Positions 40,816 through 51,605 of a DNA stretch of 64,000 bases are shown here, one piece after another; position 1 is the first letter of the stretch, and the number at the start of each line of letters is the position of its first letter. Origin of the DNA: Siphonodentalium dalli (lineage: Eukaryota > Mollusca > Scaphopoda > Gadilida > Siphonodentaliidae); assembly GCA_032622095.1 (NCBI GenBank), contig CP136067.1, forward strand, positions 52,119,899-52,183,898. The letters run 5' to 3'. A model generated the notes under the pieces. It was not told the DNA's origin. It searched no databases and worked only from the letters and a program-made list of their open reading frames with translations. Made by a program: the position numbers and the translations under genes.

Positions 40816-41705
40816 CTAGCCGATGAGCCCGACGTTGTCCGTGCTATTCAAAAACCAAATTTCAAGTCGATAGCTCTACCCAGCCCGAAATTTCAAGTCG
40901 ATAGCTCTACCCGTTTCCGAGATCTGGTCTGCGCGAAGCTGGCGTCGCACGGGCTCGGCGACCCGATAAAATTCGTATCCGGGGCAAGATACATTCACAT
41001 ACCAAATTTCACGTCGATAGCTCTACCCGTTTCCGAGATCTCGTCTGCGCATGCGCGAAGCTGGCGTCGCACGGGCTCGGAGACCAGATAAAATTCGTAT
41101 CCGGGGCAAGATACATTCACATAGCAAATTTCAAGTCGATAGTTCCACCCGTTTCCGAGATCTGGTCTGTGCATGCGCGAAGCTGGTGTCGCACGGGCTC
41201 GGGGACCCGATAAAAATTTGTATCCGGGGCAAGATACATTCACATACCAAATTTCAAGTCGATAGCTCCACCCGTTTCCGAGATCTCGTCTGCGCATGCG
41301 CGAAGCTGGCGTCGCACGGGCTCGGAGACCAGATAAAATTCGTATCCGGGGCAAGATACATTCACATAGCAAATTTCAAGTCGATAGTTCCACCCGTTTC
41401 CGAGATCTCGTCTGCGCATGCGCGAAGCTGGCGTCGCACGGGCTCGGCGACCCGATAAAATTCGTATCCGGGGCAAGATACATTCACATAGCAAATTTCA
41501 AGTCGATAGCTCCACCCGTTTCCGAGATCTCGTCTGCCTATGCGCTGCACGGGCGCCGCACGGGCTCGCCAATACGACAACGTCCACCGCCTGGTCAAAC
41601 TACACACACGTACCAAGTTTCGCCCCGATCGGTCGAGAATCGTAGATTTGTATTAATGACAGACATACATACAGACAAACAGAGGTCTTCAAAATATATA
41701 TGAGA
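40816..41705 (-). mobile_element. Helitron-like element 1 (890 bp) with a tandem-repeat body
   Basis: On the minus strand it starts TCTCATATATATTTTGAAGA and ends hairpin AGCCCGGACAACGTCGGGCT, CATCGG, CTAG, followed by T. TC at one end, a hairpin then CTAG at the other, and an A/T target are Helitron signatures. The body is about five 120-bp units with GATAGCTC(T/C)ACCCGTTTCCG and TGCGCATGCGCGAAGCTGG, followed by a GACAGACATACATACAG microsatellite. No Rep/helicase. The body plan recalls pearl/CvA-type elements described in oysters. Confidence 0.75.
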
Positions 41706-42218
41706 CTAGCCGATGAGCCCGACGTTGTCCGGGCTATTCAAAAACCAAATTTCAAGTCCGGGCTATTCAAAAACCAAATTTCAAGTCGATAGCTCTACCC
41801 GTTTCCGAGATCTGGTCTGCGCATGCGCGAAGCTGGCGTCGCACGGGCTCGGCGACCCGATAAAATTCGTATCCGGGGCAAGATACATTCACATAGCAAA
41901 TTTCAAGTCGATAGCTCGACCCGTTTCCGAGATCTGGTCTGCGCATGCGCGAATCTGGCGTCGCACGGGCTCGGCGACCCGATAAAATTCGTATCCGGGG
42001 CAAGATACATTCACATAGCAAATTTCAAGTCGATAGCTCCACCCGTTTCCGAGATCTCGTCTGCGCGAAGCGGGCTCGCCAATACGACAACGTTCACCGC
42101 CCGGTCAAACTACACACACGTACCAAGTTTCGTCCCGATCGGTCGAGAATCGTAGACAGACAAACAAACAAACAAACAAACATACATACAGACAGAGGTC
42201 TTCAAAATATATATGAGA
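41706..42218 (-). mobile_element. Helitron-like element 2 (513 bp), fused to element 1
   Basis: Identical termini to element 1 (plus strand CTAGCCGATGAGCCC at 41706; TATATATGAGA ending 42218, then T). It directly abuts element 1 with no bases between GAGA and CTAG. It carries two and a half body units. A small duplication of GGGCTATTCAAAAACC lies near 41737-41778. Short ORFs across both elements are repeat translations. Confidence 0.75.
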
Positions 42219-42244
42219 TTTAAGATAGGTATAAGGAGCAGAGT

Positions 42245-42470
42245 CAGAGACACACACGCATTCGCTGTCACGATAATGTAAGAGATACAGAGCGTTCGTG
42301 TTCTGTTTGTTCGTTAATGAGGATATGACATAACATCAAAAGGCGACGTCGGGCATAGTCCGGACCCAGCCCATGTTGCACAGAGAGTCGAAATATATAC
42401 ATGTGGAAAATCGGTGCAAAAATGTGGACGCCTATATATGGAATATGCATAGAGAGACTCGCACATTCGA
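42245..42470 (+). repeat. 250-bp repeat, right copy
   Basis: Matches 40545-40800 (TAAGAGATACAGAGCGTT, GCCCATGTTGCACAGAG, AATCGGTGCAAAAATGTGG, GCCTATATATGG). The Helitron-like pair sits at the junction of the two copies. Confidence 0.55.
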
Positions 42471-42514
42471 AACACTTGGTATCTGACCGAGTTCTGAGTT
42501 TTGTCCGAATATAC

Positions 42515-42600
42515 CCTGACCAGGTTGCGATCCCCAGTCCAGTGGCACGGGAGACCAGTACGCTACCTCTCGGTTACAGACTTTCCACCTGATCGAAATC
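42515..42600 (-). mobile_element. Possible tRNA-derived SINE head
   Basis: On the minus strand TAACCGAGAGGTAGCG resembles a polymerase III A box, followed by CTGGTCTCCCGTGCC like an anticodon arm and GGGGATCGCAACC like a B box about 45 bases on. It does not fold as an intact tRNA, so a fossil tRNA-derived SINE is the better reading. Confidence 0.3.
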
Positions 42601-43039
42601 GCTTTTATCAACCAGATATATATGACATTGTATTGTACAGAGATGAACAGTTGGGACTGCATTTCTAAAAGTATCAAACAGATCGATTGCCAGAAAAACA
42701 TCATCGTGAACTGGAATTACTGACAGCTTGAAACACGCATCACTTACACTGAAATGTCAATACGGCACTCAAAGTGTTTGTGTCGATAGTTTATATGTAA
42801 CGTCGATAGGTACCACACTAAGTGTTACTGACCACAGAATGTCTCAACTACTTTTGAAAGCATCAGTGGCGTCAAAGTTGATAGTTACCTTCTAAGAATG
42901 GCCCTGTCTTGCTGTTAAAAGCTATAAGCTATATATGGCTTTGTGTGGGTGTTATTTAGTTGGGCACTGAATGGCACCAGGAATACAATGCATTATTATA
43001 CCTGATTTTAAAGGTACTCAATCCGGTCAGACGCTCCTA
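42601..43039. other. No gene recognised
   Basis: AT-rich sequence without repeat termini or coding-like frames. Confidence 0.3.
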
Positions 43040-43165
43040 AATTACTATTTCTTTGGCTTCGGGGGTAAACAATATTTGATTCGAGTCGAGGAACCCACCC
43101 TTCAAAGCTCAGAATGATCAGATATCGATTTGTGAAGTTTGTTATTTCTCGAGATTTGTAATAAT
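43040..43165 (+). repeat. Dispersed repeat, copy 1
   Basis: TTGGCTTCGGGGGTAAACAA, GAGGAACCCACCC and GATCAGATATCGATTT are shared with 49500-49625 in the same orientation, at roughly 90 percent identity by eye. Confidence 0.7.
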
Positions 43166-43690
43166 ATTCACTAAGTAGACATACACTATGTCTTTACAAA
43201 AAATCAATCATTGTATATGATTTTCTATATGGCAATTTCGGTTTTAACAACTTTGGTGCCGCGACCCCACATCTAACTCAGAGGGTGCCAATTATGACAT
43301 CTTCAAACAACATCATTAGTGCATAATTTAGAGGAAATTTCGGAAACAACACTGTTAGATCAAGTATGAAGCCCCATAGCTATCCATCACAACGACACTG
43401 CATGCTCTGCCAACTTTGAACACGATCCCTAAACTAAATGTTTTTCTCGGCCCGAATTTAAACTTGTGTTTACTTAGATGACCATTACTGAGTCACGACG
43501 ACCCATCCCTCCTGCCAAGATATCTCACTGGGTCTAGCGAAAAATAACATGTAGCTTAACTAATCGTTGTGGTCATGCACGGTATCGTTATCTATATAAT
43601 CAGGCAAGACTGACATGAACATCACGAATCTATAGCTGACACTTAAATATAAATATATACACATTTCAAATCCATAAGGATACAGCTGCA
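43166..43690. other. No gene recognised
   Basis: No ORF, repeat or RNA signature seen. Confidence 0.3.
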
Positions 43691-43694
43691 TTAA

Positions 43695-44113
43695 AGGCCC
43701 ACTTAATTTTCGAACCACCAGATCACATTATATACAATTAGGAAGCTCCAAATCGTTGTATTATCAACTGATCCGGTCGAATAAACTGGGAACATTGATT
43801 TTGTTGAGGTACTGAGGTTTGTTCTGTGATTAATATTGATCCTGACTGTACTATAAAGTCTATTATTCTCAATGGAAGGGGAATAACTATATCTCTTAGT
43901 TTGAATTATGATGCATTCTGGGTTAAAAGGGGGGAAGTCTTGGAATGAATCTGAGAATCTCTTATCACTTGGTGGACACTCCTAGGCCACAGCTGTTCCG
44001 TATTCTGACGAAATTTGGTTATATATATATTTTTGGTGCCTCTTCCAAATGGTATATAATATGCGACATGTTGTGTATAATGTAATCTGGTCATTCGAAA
44101 ATTAAGTGGGCCT
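43695..44113. mobile_element. TTAA-flanked MITE (419 bp), TIR AGGCCCACTTAATTTTCGAA
   Basis: TTAA (43691-43694) precedes AGGCCCACTTAATTTTCGAA, and the exact inverse TTCGAAAATTAAGTGGGCCT precedes TTAA (44114-44117). The perfect 20-bp TIR shows it is recent. The interior has no gene; the 43906-44094 frame is MITE sequence. TTAA sites suggest piggyBac mobilisation, although a TA-type element cannot be wholly excluded. Confidence 0.85.
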
Positions 44114-44117
44114 TTAA

Positions 44118-44500
44118 TATTACATCACCCAATTTAGATACCCCCCCCCCCTAACCGACCCGTGTGACGGATCAACCCTTACTGGATAATCTATACATTT
44201 AAAATCCTCGTGACTGCGGTATCACGACAATAATGGATATGTCTATTTATTTGGAATTATATAATACGTTTACATCAACCCGACCCCTGACGCTGCCCTC
44301 TCGAAACTTTAACACACATGCACCTTTAGATTTCCTCGTTTCGTGGAGCGAAAGAAATCACCGACAACGTTTTATCAATGTTGCTGCCCTCCACCATCCC
44401 TGGCCCCACGGTGCCACTTTGCCATCTTCAAACCACACCAGTAGATTCCTTGTATCACGAACAGTTTTGTGAAAATCGGCGACAATATTTGGCTACGGCC
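44118..44500. other. No gene recognised
   Basis: Includes a C-run at 44141-44151 and a diverged match to the 16040-17600 satellite (CACCACCATCC-rich, TTGTATCACGAA near 44450). Frames here are short and overlap on both strands. Confidence 0.3.
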
Positions 44501-45240
44501 GTTTGAAAAACGGCCGTGATGATGTGATTGGTCGTTCCGTCCGTCTAGCCATCCGTCCGTCCGGTATAGCAGTTTTGGTTTCCGGATGATAACTTTAATT
44601 TGGGTTATTTTATCGGAACTAAATTTGGTTTTCCAGACCAAATTACAGGTCAAGTTCGTATTTGGGTTCGTCCCGATGATTTTTCACCGGAGTTATTCGC
44701 CTTTTTCAAATTGGAAAAATTAATTTGTATGTCAACATTTTGGTTTCCTGGTGATAACTTGAGTCTGGATTATTTAATCACAACTAAACTTGGTATGTGC
44801 CTTAGTCATACCAAAGTACAGGTCAGAATCGAATTTGGGTTCGGCCCGATCATTTTTGCCGGAGTTATTAATGGAAAATTAATTTAACGTCATTATTTTG
44901 GTTTCCGGATGATAACTTGAGTTTGGATTATTTGATCACAACTAAACTTGGTATGTGGCTCGGTCATACTAATATACAGGCCAAGTTCGAATTTGCTGCG
45001 GCCTGTTGATTTTTGCCAGAGTTATGCAACTTTTTCAACTTTGAAAATTCACTTTTTATACGCCCGTTTCTGGATGATAACTTTGGTTTGGTTTATTTTA
45101 ACGGAACCAAATTTCGTTAGTGAGTTTTCCAGACCAACATACAGGTCGTTTGATTTGGTTTTGTGCGAATATTTTTTACTGACTTTTCCATACTACTCCC
45201 ATCATGGATATGATTATATCAGATGCAACTCCTATTGTAT
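44500..45240 (+). repeat. Tandem repeat (ggatgataactt family), first cluster
   Basis: Opens with the hairpin ACGGCCGTTTGAAAAACGGCCGT (44498-44517 region), then four units of about 160 bp. The units share GGTTTCCGGATGATAACTT, ATACAGGTCAAGTTCGAATTT-like and GGAGTTAT phrases. A second cluster in the same orientation is at 46520-47085. The layout (hairpin head, then tandem units) is that of the 160-bp array at 1978. Confidence 0.78.
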
Positions 45241-46500
45241 CATTAAAAAAACATAACATATTTCCTTATCTCTCACTAGTGATGAATAGATAATGCCGGC
45301 CATGACTTGGCATCGTGTCAACAAACAAATTACATCGATTCAAGCGGATTACTTTTATTTCGAAAACAGAACCAGACAATCCAAAGTGATTGCTTTTTTC
45401 ATTAAAGTTAAATCATTGTCCAACTTCGTTGCACTAACGAAAATGGACACAAAAACAAAACGGGAAAATTGGGGGACTATTTTCCGTCGCCAGCCAGAGA
45501 GCGCAATACTGTCGCATACGGTTGTGAAGCGCGTCTCAGCCATTGCAACGCTGTAAATATATGCATTTGGCAGCTTCTTTTAAGGATTTTGATTTGTTAA
45601 AAAGGCATAAAGCTCTATCTTTTTCCATGTGGTATACAAGATCCTCAACTCGTTATGTTGGGATAGAAGATTTTATGAAACTCGTTCCATAAAACATTAA
45701 AATTATATCCCAACGGAACGAGTTGGAGAGTCTCTACATATATAAGTTTTGTCGAAATCGGCAACAAAATATATCGATTGTGTTGCCCTAGCTTCCCCTG
45801 CCTGTCCCAGACGTAGACTGTGCCACTGAAATTCTTAAGCGCCATTATCTTCCTCGTGAAAAGTTAACCCTGTTAGACTCCTATGGAGTCCTCTAGATGG
45901 ACACAACTTAATTTCCATAGCGGATAGACATACCGAGACAGACAATCACAAATGTATTATATATATCAGTTGTATGGAGGCACGGACTCAGTATGAGTGT
46001 CCATTGCTTCACATGTGCTTGCTTCAGTGAGCGCGAACAAATTCTCATGTATAAATTCTATACTCAATCATTGCTTGTCTGTTTTATTCGCAAAAAAAAA
46101 AAATTTAATCTTGAAATCGAGATTTATATTGGTAATGTAGTTACACGTAATAGCATCACTTCATGATTTGAGCCATTCTGGATCTCTATACGCGTCCCAG
46201 GGCAGTAAAATATATTTCCAGATTGTTGTGTAATTGTGGGGTTAAAACACATTGTTGGCCATGTTTTAAAAATTAGATAAAATTGGTGCGACTAATTGGA
46301 CCCTCTCATCGGGATTAGTGTTTCTCGCGCGCAAAATACCTCCATGACCAGGTCACCGTGAATGGTCGATATTTTCGAGGCAATTACCAGCACCTACGTC
46401 AACGCAATTCTGCATTACTCCGTCCCATAATTGCAGTCAAGCTGCAAAACAAGAGTTCAGTCCCATCGCTACGCCATGACTACCGCTGCCGGCATGTGTA
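45241..46500. other. No gene recognised
   Basis: The 87-codon frame at 45293-45556 (plus) has an opposite frame and no domain. TATCGTTCCATTAAA-type local inversions near 45655-45730 (AACTCGTT(A/C)..GGAACGAGTT) suggest a small foldback. TTCAGTCCCATCGCTACGCC and CGCTGCCGGCATGTGTATTT near 46450-46505 are repeated near 61412-61470. Confidence 0.35.
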
Positions 46501-46519
46501 TTTTTGTCACCCGAATTAT

Positions 46520-47085
46520 TTTTTTTAATAGCCGGTGTCCGTGCGTTCGTGCGTCCGGAAATGGTTTCCGGGTGATAACTTTAGTTTCGGTTATTAGATC
46601 AAAAGCAAATTTCATAGGTGAGTTTATCAGACCAAAATACAGGTCAAGTTCGAATATGGGTTTGCTCCGCCCATTTTTGCGAGAGTTATGGGCCTTTTTT
46701 TACTTAGAATCTTGTAATTTTCTGGTTTCCGGATGATAACTTCAGTTTGTGTGATCATATCTGAACCAAATTTGGTATGTGAGTTTATCAGCCATATGTA
46801 CAGGTCAAGTTCGAATATGGGTATGCTCCCACTTGCGAGAGTTGTGGCCCTTTTTCTACTTGTTTTACTTAGAAACTTTCTCACTTTTTCGGTTTCCGGA
46901 TGATATCTCAAGTTTGGATCCTTTAATTGCAAATTCCGTTTTTATGTGGATCAGTCATATCAAGATACAGGTCAAGTTCGAATTTGAGTTTGATCCGATT
47001 TTTCTCAGAGTTATGGGCTTTTCGACTTAGAAAATTCAATTTTTCTTTTAATTTTCTTCATTTTGTGCCAATTTGAGGTTATATT
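46520..47085 (+). repeat. Tandem repeat (ggatgataactt family), second cluster
   Basis: Three to four units with TTTCCGGATGATAACTTCAG, CAGGTCAAGTTCGAATATGG and GAGAGTTATGGGCC phrases. Same family and orientation as 44500-45240. Confidence 0.78.
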
Positions 47086-47223
47086 TTGACTTTAAGAGTT
47101 TTTTTTAAAGATTTGGTTATTTGTATGCATGTCAGTAATGAGACAATGCACAAGTGTCTTATCCATACCCTATACTTATACAAAGACTCCGCTCCAAATG
47201 AAGCCACCGGTTCGGGGGCCACT

Positions 47224-47667
47224 CCATATCCGGATCTAAACAAAAGCCAGGTTCTACATAACGTTTTTTTGCTTTTGTTTACATAACAAAGGAAAAACAT
47301 TTGACAATAACATACTGTTTTTGCCATATTTCTTATTGGTATAAATACAAAGTCTGTTTATATTTTACTATTCTTTCTGTTTATGGCGGTTTTTGACGGA
47401 GCTGAATATGTTAACAGCATACCCACAGCCAATGCCGCCCGTATCTTTAAAGATACGGGGGTGTTGGCGGTGGGTATACTGTTAAAATATTCAACTCCGT
47501 CAAAAACCGCCATAAACAGAAAGAATAGTAAAATAGACAGATCTTGTTCTTATACCAATCATAAATATGGCATAAACAATATGCTGTTGTCAAATGTTTT
47601 TCCTTTGTTATGTAAACAAAAGCAAACAAACTTACATAACCTGGCTTTTGTTTAGATCCGGATATGG
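47224..47667. mobile_element. Near-complete palindrome (444 bp), foldback MITE
   Basis: CCATATCCGGATCTAAACAA at 47224 is mirrored by TTGTTTAGATCCGGATATGG ending 47667 (with one extra T). Pairing continues through TTTGTTTACATAACAAAGGA and TTTCTGTTTATGGCGGTTTT to a centre at about 47452. The small frames at 47383-47655 and 47447-47674 are the two arms. A left-arm relative lies at 54160-54380. No target duplication is evident. Confidence 0.85.
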
Positions 47668-47699
47668 TAAACATAAAGAGCTTATTTGTTACTGTTTTC

Positions 47700-48300
47700 C
47701 TGATATGGAAATAGTAAAGAGCGTCTATATCATTTGTGTGTGATTAACCTATAGAATTGCGCTGTGTTATGTAAACAGAAGCAAAATTTCTGTAACACGA
47801 GCATGTTCTTGTTTGCGGACACCACCGTATATACGTCTTGACGACAATACACTAATTACCCCTGATTATATTTGGCATATGAACAAAACTATATATATTT
47901 AAATATTCCTTCTGTTAATGGCGATTTGAACACATATGAATATTTCTGCAACGAACGCCGCCCGTGCATTTAAGCGCTAGTTATTACATGCGCTGTTATT
48001 GACATTGCCAGAGCGCAACTATTGACGAAACACTCTTTATTAAAAGTATCAATATATAATCGAAATATATAGGCTAACCATTCCACAAGTATTAAAATAC
48101 AATTAACCGAATACACTAATAATTTTACAATAAAAAGTGAGAGAAACGCTAATTATTATAAGACAGTTTTTATGTTAATAAGGGGCAAATTATACTGCTT
48201 AGACGCCTTTTATTATAACATTTTAAAGCATGTCAACAAAGATTATGGATAATTATTGCACGGCGATTGGTTGAAAATCAACTGCCAACAGCAAAATGAA
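47700..48300. other. No gene recognised
   Basis: AT-rich sequence. TGGAAATAGTAAAGAGCG near 47708 matches the inverse of material near 54085-54130, so part belongs to the same repeat family as the 47224 palindrome. Confidence 0.35.
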
Positions 48301-48304
48301 CAAA

Positions 48305-48700
48305 TTAAATTGACAACTGATATGGCCGGACTGGCGTTCCACACACGACCATATAAGTCTTTAGAAAAGTATGTAGGGTAGTAGACTCGATTTGCGTATG
48401 CGTCAACAAGCACGGAACGGAGCCAATGTGAGGGTTTAAATTATCATGTCGTGTGTCACCTGTGTTGACATTTCGAAGTAGGCTCATGTCACGAATGGGC
48501 AAATATAATGGCAATATTCTGACAACTTGTCGCACTAGAGTAGTGCCTATTGAAACTGGCCAATGAATGTTAAAAGCAGAGCGATATTTCCGAGTACGAA
48601 AACATTTAATCAATGATACCTCATTTCCGGTTCCTGACTGGATCCATGTTTTCGGTGTGAACACAGAAGCTGTCCTATTTAGGTGGACTCGTGTTAGCAA
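48305..48700 (-). other. Unassigned 131-codon open frame
   Basis: An uninterrupted minus-strand frame from 48700 to 48305. It has no recognisable domain, signal peptide or splice-supported continuation. Residue use (many Thr, Arg, Leu, Ser) is not distinctive. It could be a repeat-derived or chance frame. Confidence 0.15.
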
Positions 48701-48879
48701 TTAGTATAGCGTCCATTGTGATTTTCATGTTGCGTTAAGTAACGGCGTGGGAGTAAACTTCGCATGGAAGTGTTGGATACTTTATACACGTGAATTACAA
48801 ACGTGTTCTGCATTTGGCGCAGTGACGTTAATGCTTTCTATATATACTACAGCATCATCGATGAGTAGTTACCCCATAG

Positions 48880-48945
48880 GAAATGTTCAGATAAAAAAAA
48901 CAGGTCGTTTGTTGAACTTATTATTTATACATTTCCCTCAATAAA
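48880..48945. repeat. GGAAATGTTCAG palindromic element, copy
   Basis: GGAAATGTTCAGATAA faces GTTGAACTTATTATTTATAC..TTTCCC across a short AAACAGGTCGTTT centre. Same foldback as at 22706-22790, 50002-50075 and 51539-51605. Confidence 0.55.
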
Positions 48946-50000
48946 TATGGCTCCTTCTGCATCTGTGTTTTTCGATCTTCTGCTTTTATCATGAACACTA
49001 GACTGTTCCGATGTATAGTTTTATAAGTGAGTGCATATTTGTGTATGTAGGCGGAGTATTTTTATTTCCATCTTCCCGGGAAATTTCAGTTGCATGTTTG
49101 TATTGCCAACATCAACATCGAAGCCGTCACGAGTTACTCTTGCTTTCGTCACTATAATCGATGATACTGGAAATGAATGACATGTCTTGACATGAGAGCG
49201 CCAATGGAGGTTATATACAACTTGGCCACATTCGACTTCATGCCATTAACATCTTGATTGGTCAACCGGTTTACTCATTCAGTTATACAAGTATACGATG
49301 AAATAGCCGGCCCTGCATATACGTGCATGTTCAGATCATACGAATAGCTAGACGACAGAGAAACACATTCAGTTTGGAATAACTGGAAAGGATATTAAGC
49401 AAATGGCTTCAACAACTCATAATCTTGCTAAAGATTGTCCATAATGCCAAGTGATATTATAAAGATACCATACAAATTAAAGATGCATTATCCGAGTTAA
49501 CGCTTCCAAATTACAATTATTTGGCTTCGGGTGTAAACAATATTTGATTCGATTCGAGGAACCCACCCACCAAAGCTCAAGAGTGATCAGATATCGATTT
49601 TTGAAGTTTGTTATTTCTCGAGATGTGCAAATATTTGTGGCCCAGAAAAACGTCGTCAAACTGACGGTCTAGGACAAAATTGCAGATGAAGATGGATAAC
49701 TCTAAAATCAAGTGGTAATACCGCCAAATTTCGTGATACCCAAGTGATAATACGGCCATATTTCGTTGAACAAAATGTGATAAATAACACGCTTTGGGAA
49801 TTTGATACCATAGTTGACAGTGGTTAGCATTATTTTGTTGCAATTAATCGATTCTGATAACTAAAGCAAATTTTGAAGAAATGTTGTTCTATCTTGATGA
49901 TATGGTGACCGTCTGATCGGATTGAGTACATTTAATGGAAAGTCGTTATGCTAACAATTTCTTTACTAAATACTCATTGGCGAATATAGTTCCCTTATAG
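48946..50000. other. No gene recognised; contains dispersed repeat copy 2 (49490-49625)
   Basis: 49500-49625 repeats 43040-43165 (TTGGCTTCGGGTGTAAACAA, GAGGAACCCACCC). Near 49720-49770 a short segment is duplicated (AAGTGGTAATACCGCCA(A) and AAGTGATAATACGGCCA). Frames at 49477-49843 are short and carry no domain. Confidence 0.4.
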
Positions 50001-50001
50001 C

Positions 50002-50080
50002 AAATGTTCAGCCAATAAGTTCAACAGGGGACCATACGTGTGTTATTATCTGAACATTTCCCCACAATTGAATCAGAACC
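50002..50080. repeat. GGAAATGTTCAG palindromic element, copy
   Basis: GCAAATGTTCAGCCAATAAG faces TTATTATCTGAACATTTCCCC around 50035. A member of the foldback family also at 22706, 48885 and 51539. Confidence 0.6.
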
Positions 50081-50170
50081 CCCGCTGCACTTATATAATC
50101 TGTGCATCACTGCATCTGTCTGTCGTATGCTTATATTTCCTGGACATCGGTAGACTTTCCAATATATACT

Positions 50171-50671
50171 GTCACGGTGGGGAACCACGTGGTTTCGAGG
50201 TTGGTGAGTATCATTCATTCAAAGTGTGCAAACGCACATGAACATAATTTATGAAGAACTGACACAAAACATATAGCATTTTGACTGTTACGAGCAAATG
50301 CTAATTTATTATTAAAACAAGATGATACCTTATTTGTTCGGAACTATTCAGAAGTTGTTTTATAACATTCTGACAAAATTTGCCAGACGGAGGTTCGTGG
50401 AATTCACAAGTCTATACATCTAGTAAATCTTTCGATTGACAAATTTGATCAGAGTGTTAGAGCAATCAACTGTGAGTTTGGACACAGATGAGGTATCAGC
50501 TTGTTTGCAAATAGTATAGCATATGGTCGTAACTGCCAAAATACTATTGTAATATATCGATATCCTAGTTTATTACCCTTTTCATCGTTTCTGGCCGCGT
50601 TTACGATCACCTCGGTCATTTTGAATGCGTGATACTCATCAACTCGAAATCACGTGATTCCCCACCGTGAC
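50171..50671. mobile_element. MITE (501 bp) with TIR GTCACGGTGGGGAA
   Basis: GTCACGGTGGGGAACCACGT and GGTTTCGAGGTTGGTGAGTA at the left are mirrored by TACTCATCAACTCGAAATC and ACGTGATTCCCCACCGTGAC at the right. A sister copy lies at 56286-57275, interrupted by a piggyBac-type MITE. Nothing coding. The target duplication is unclear. Confidence 0.8.
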
Positions 50672-50787
50672 TGTTATAACTGATTTAGTAAAGAAAGGGT
50701 AATGGCCGACCTATATTCCGTAATCACTTCGTTCGCGAGCCATTCTTTTGAATTGCAACAGTGACGTTTTCTCCGAAAATCGAACTA

Positions 50788-51000
50788 CAGTAATGCCCCA
50801 AATAATCGACTCCTTTACCACAGCAGAATTATGGGTAACTTTTCAGGATTTAGTCGGGAATATGGCTTGTTGCCATTCATCGGAAAGCTCTCACTGAGAG
50901 CTTTCCGACGAATGGCAACAAGCCATATTTCCGAATAAATCCTGAAAAGTTACCCATAATTTTGCTTTGTTTAAGGAGTCGATTATTTAGGGCATTACTG
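50788..51000. mobile_element. TA-flanked palindromic MITE (213 bp), pogo/Tigger-like ends
   Basis: CAGTAATGCCCCAAATAATC at 50788 is mirrored by GATTATTTAGGGCATTACTG ending at 51000, with TA on both sides (50786-50787 and 51001-51002). The arms pair almost perfectly to a CTCA|CTGAG centre near 50894. A TA duplication and CAGTA-type ends fit the pogo/Tigger branch of Tc1/mariner. Very little divergence, so it is recent. Confidence 0.88.
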
Positions 51001-51002
51001 TA

Positions 51003-51538
51003 CGCCTAATTTAGAGATTTTCAATGGTCATGCAAGAGCACAATAACTGCTCTCATTTGGGAACGGTTACATCAACCATCAAGTATCAAGTGAGGGTCCT
51101 GCTATCATTACAGATTTTGACTTGGCAGAGCTAATCTGTCGACTGTCTCATATTGAGGTCCCCGCATTCTTCATTGAGGAAATAATCGAGGCCCGTCAAG
51201 ACATTGGCTTTGAAGAAAATGATTGGTAATTACAGACTGGAACATGCACCGGGCATGCTCTGTCGTTCGAAGTACTGTAAACTGGACACACAGCATTTCT
51301 GAACTAGAACTAGAACCAATTGCTATGGGGAATTCCTGATGAAAATCAGTGGGGCATGTGCACCAGGATTTTCCCGACACAGGGGCTACGATCCCCGACA
51401 GGGGAGGGGCTCTAGGATTACGGAAGACACCGAGCTAATCATTGCAGATTTCCCCGACAGGGGGAGGACTAGTTCCCCATTGACCCATCTCACCATCTGG
51501 TGCCACCCCTGGATGAAATACATTGACGAGCATTTCCG
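51003..51538. other. No gene recognised
   Basis: Contains a local direct repeat of TCCCCGACAGGGG (51391 and 51449). The small opposite frames at 51171-51557 have no domain. Confidence 0.35.
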
Positions 51539-51605
51539 TTGGGAAATGTTCAGATAATAAGTTCAACAAACATGTTGAAATTATTATCTGAACATAAATT
51601 TCCCC
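51539..51605. repeat. GGGAAATGTTCAGATAATAA foldback, best-preserved copy
   Basis: TTGGGAAATGTTCAGATAAT...AACAAACATGTT..ATTATTATCTGAACAT..TTTCCCC forms a nearly continuous hairpin of about 30-base arms. This is the reference for the family seen at 22706, 48885 and 50002. A lone arm is at 15845. Confidence 0.75.

Noticed and set aside
40789..42223. Many overlapping frames of 75-135 codons
   Set aside because: Translations of 120-bp tandem units of Helitron-like elements; no domain and both strands open.
42515..42600. Functional tRNA gene
   Set aside because: Boxes are recognisable but the arms do not fold into an intact cloverleaf; SINE remnant is more likely.
45293..45556. 87-codon plus-strand frame
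   Set aside because: No domain, an opposite frame of similar length, and no exon borders.
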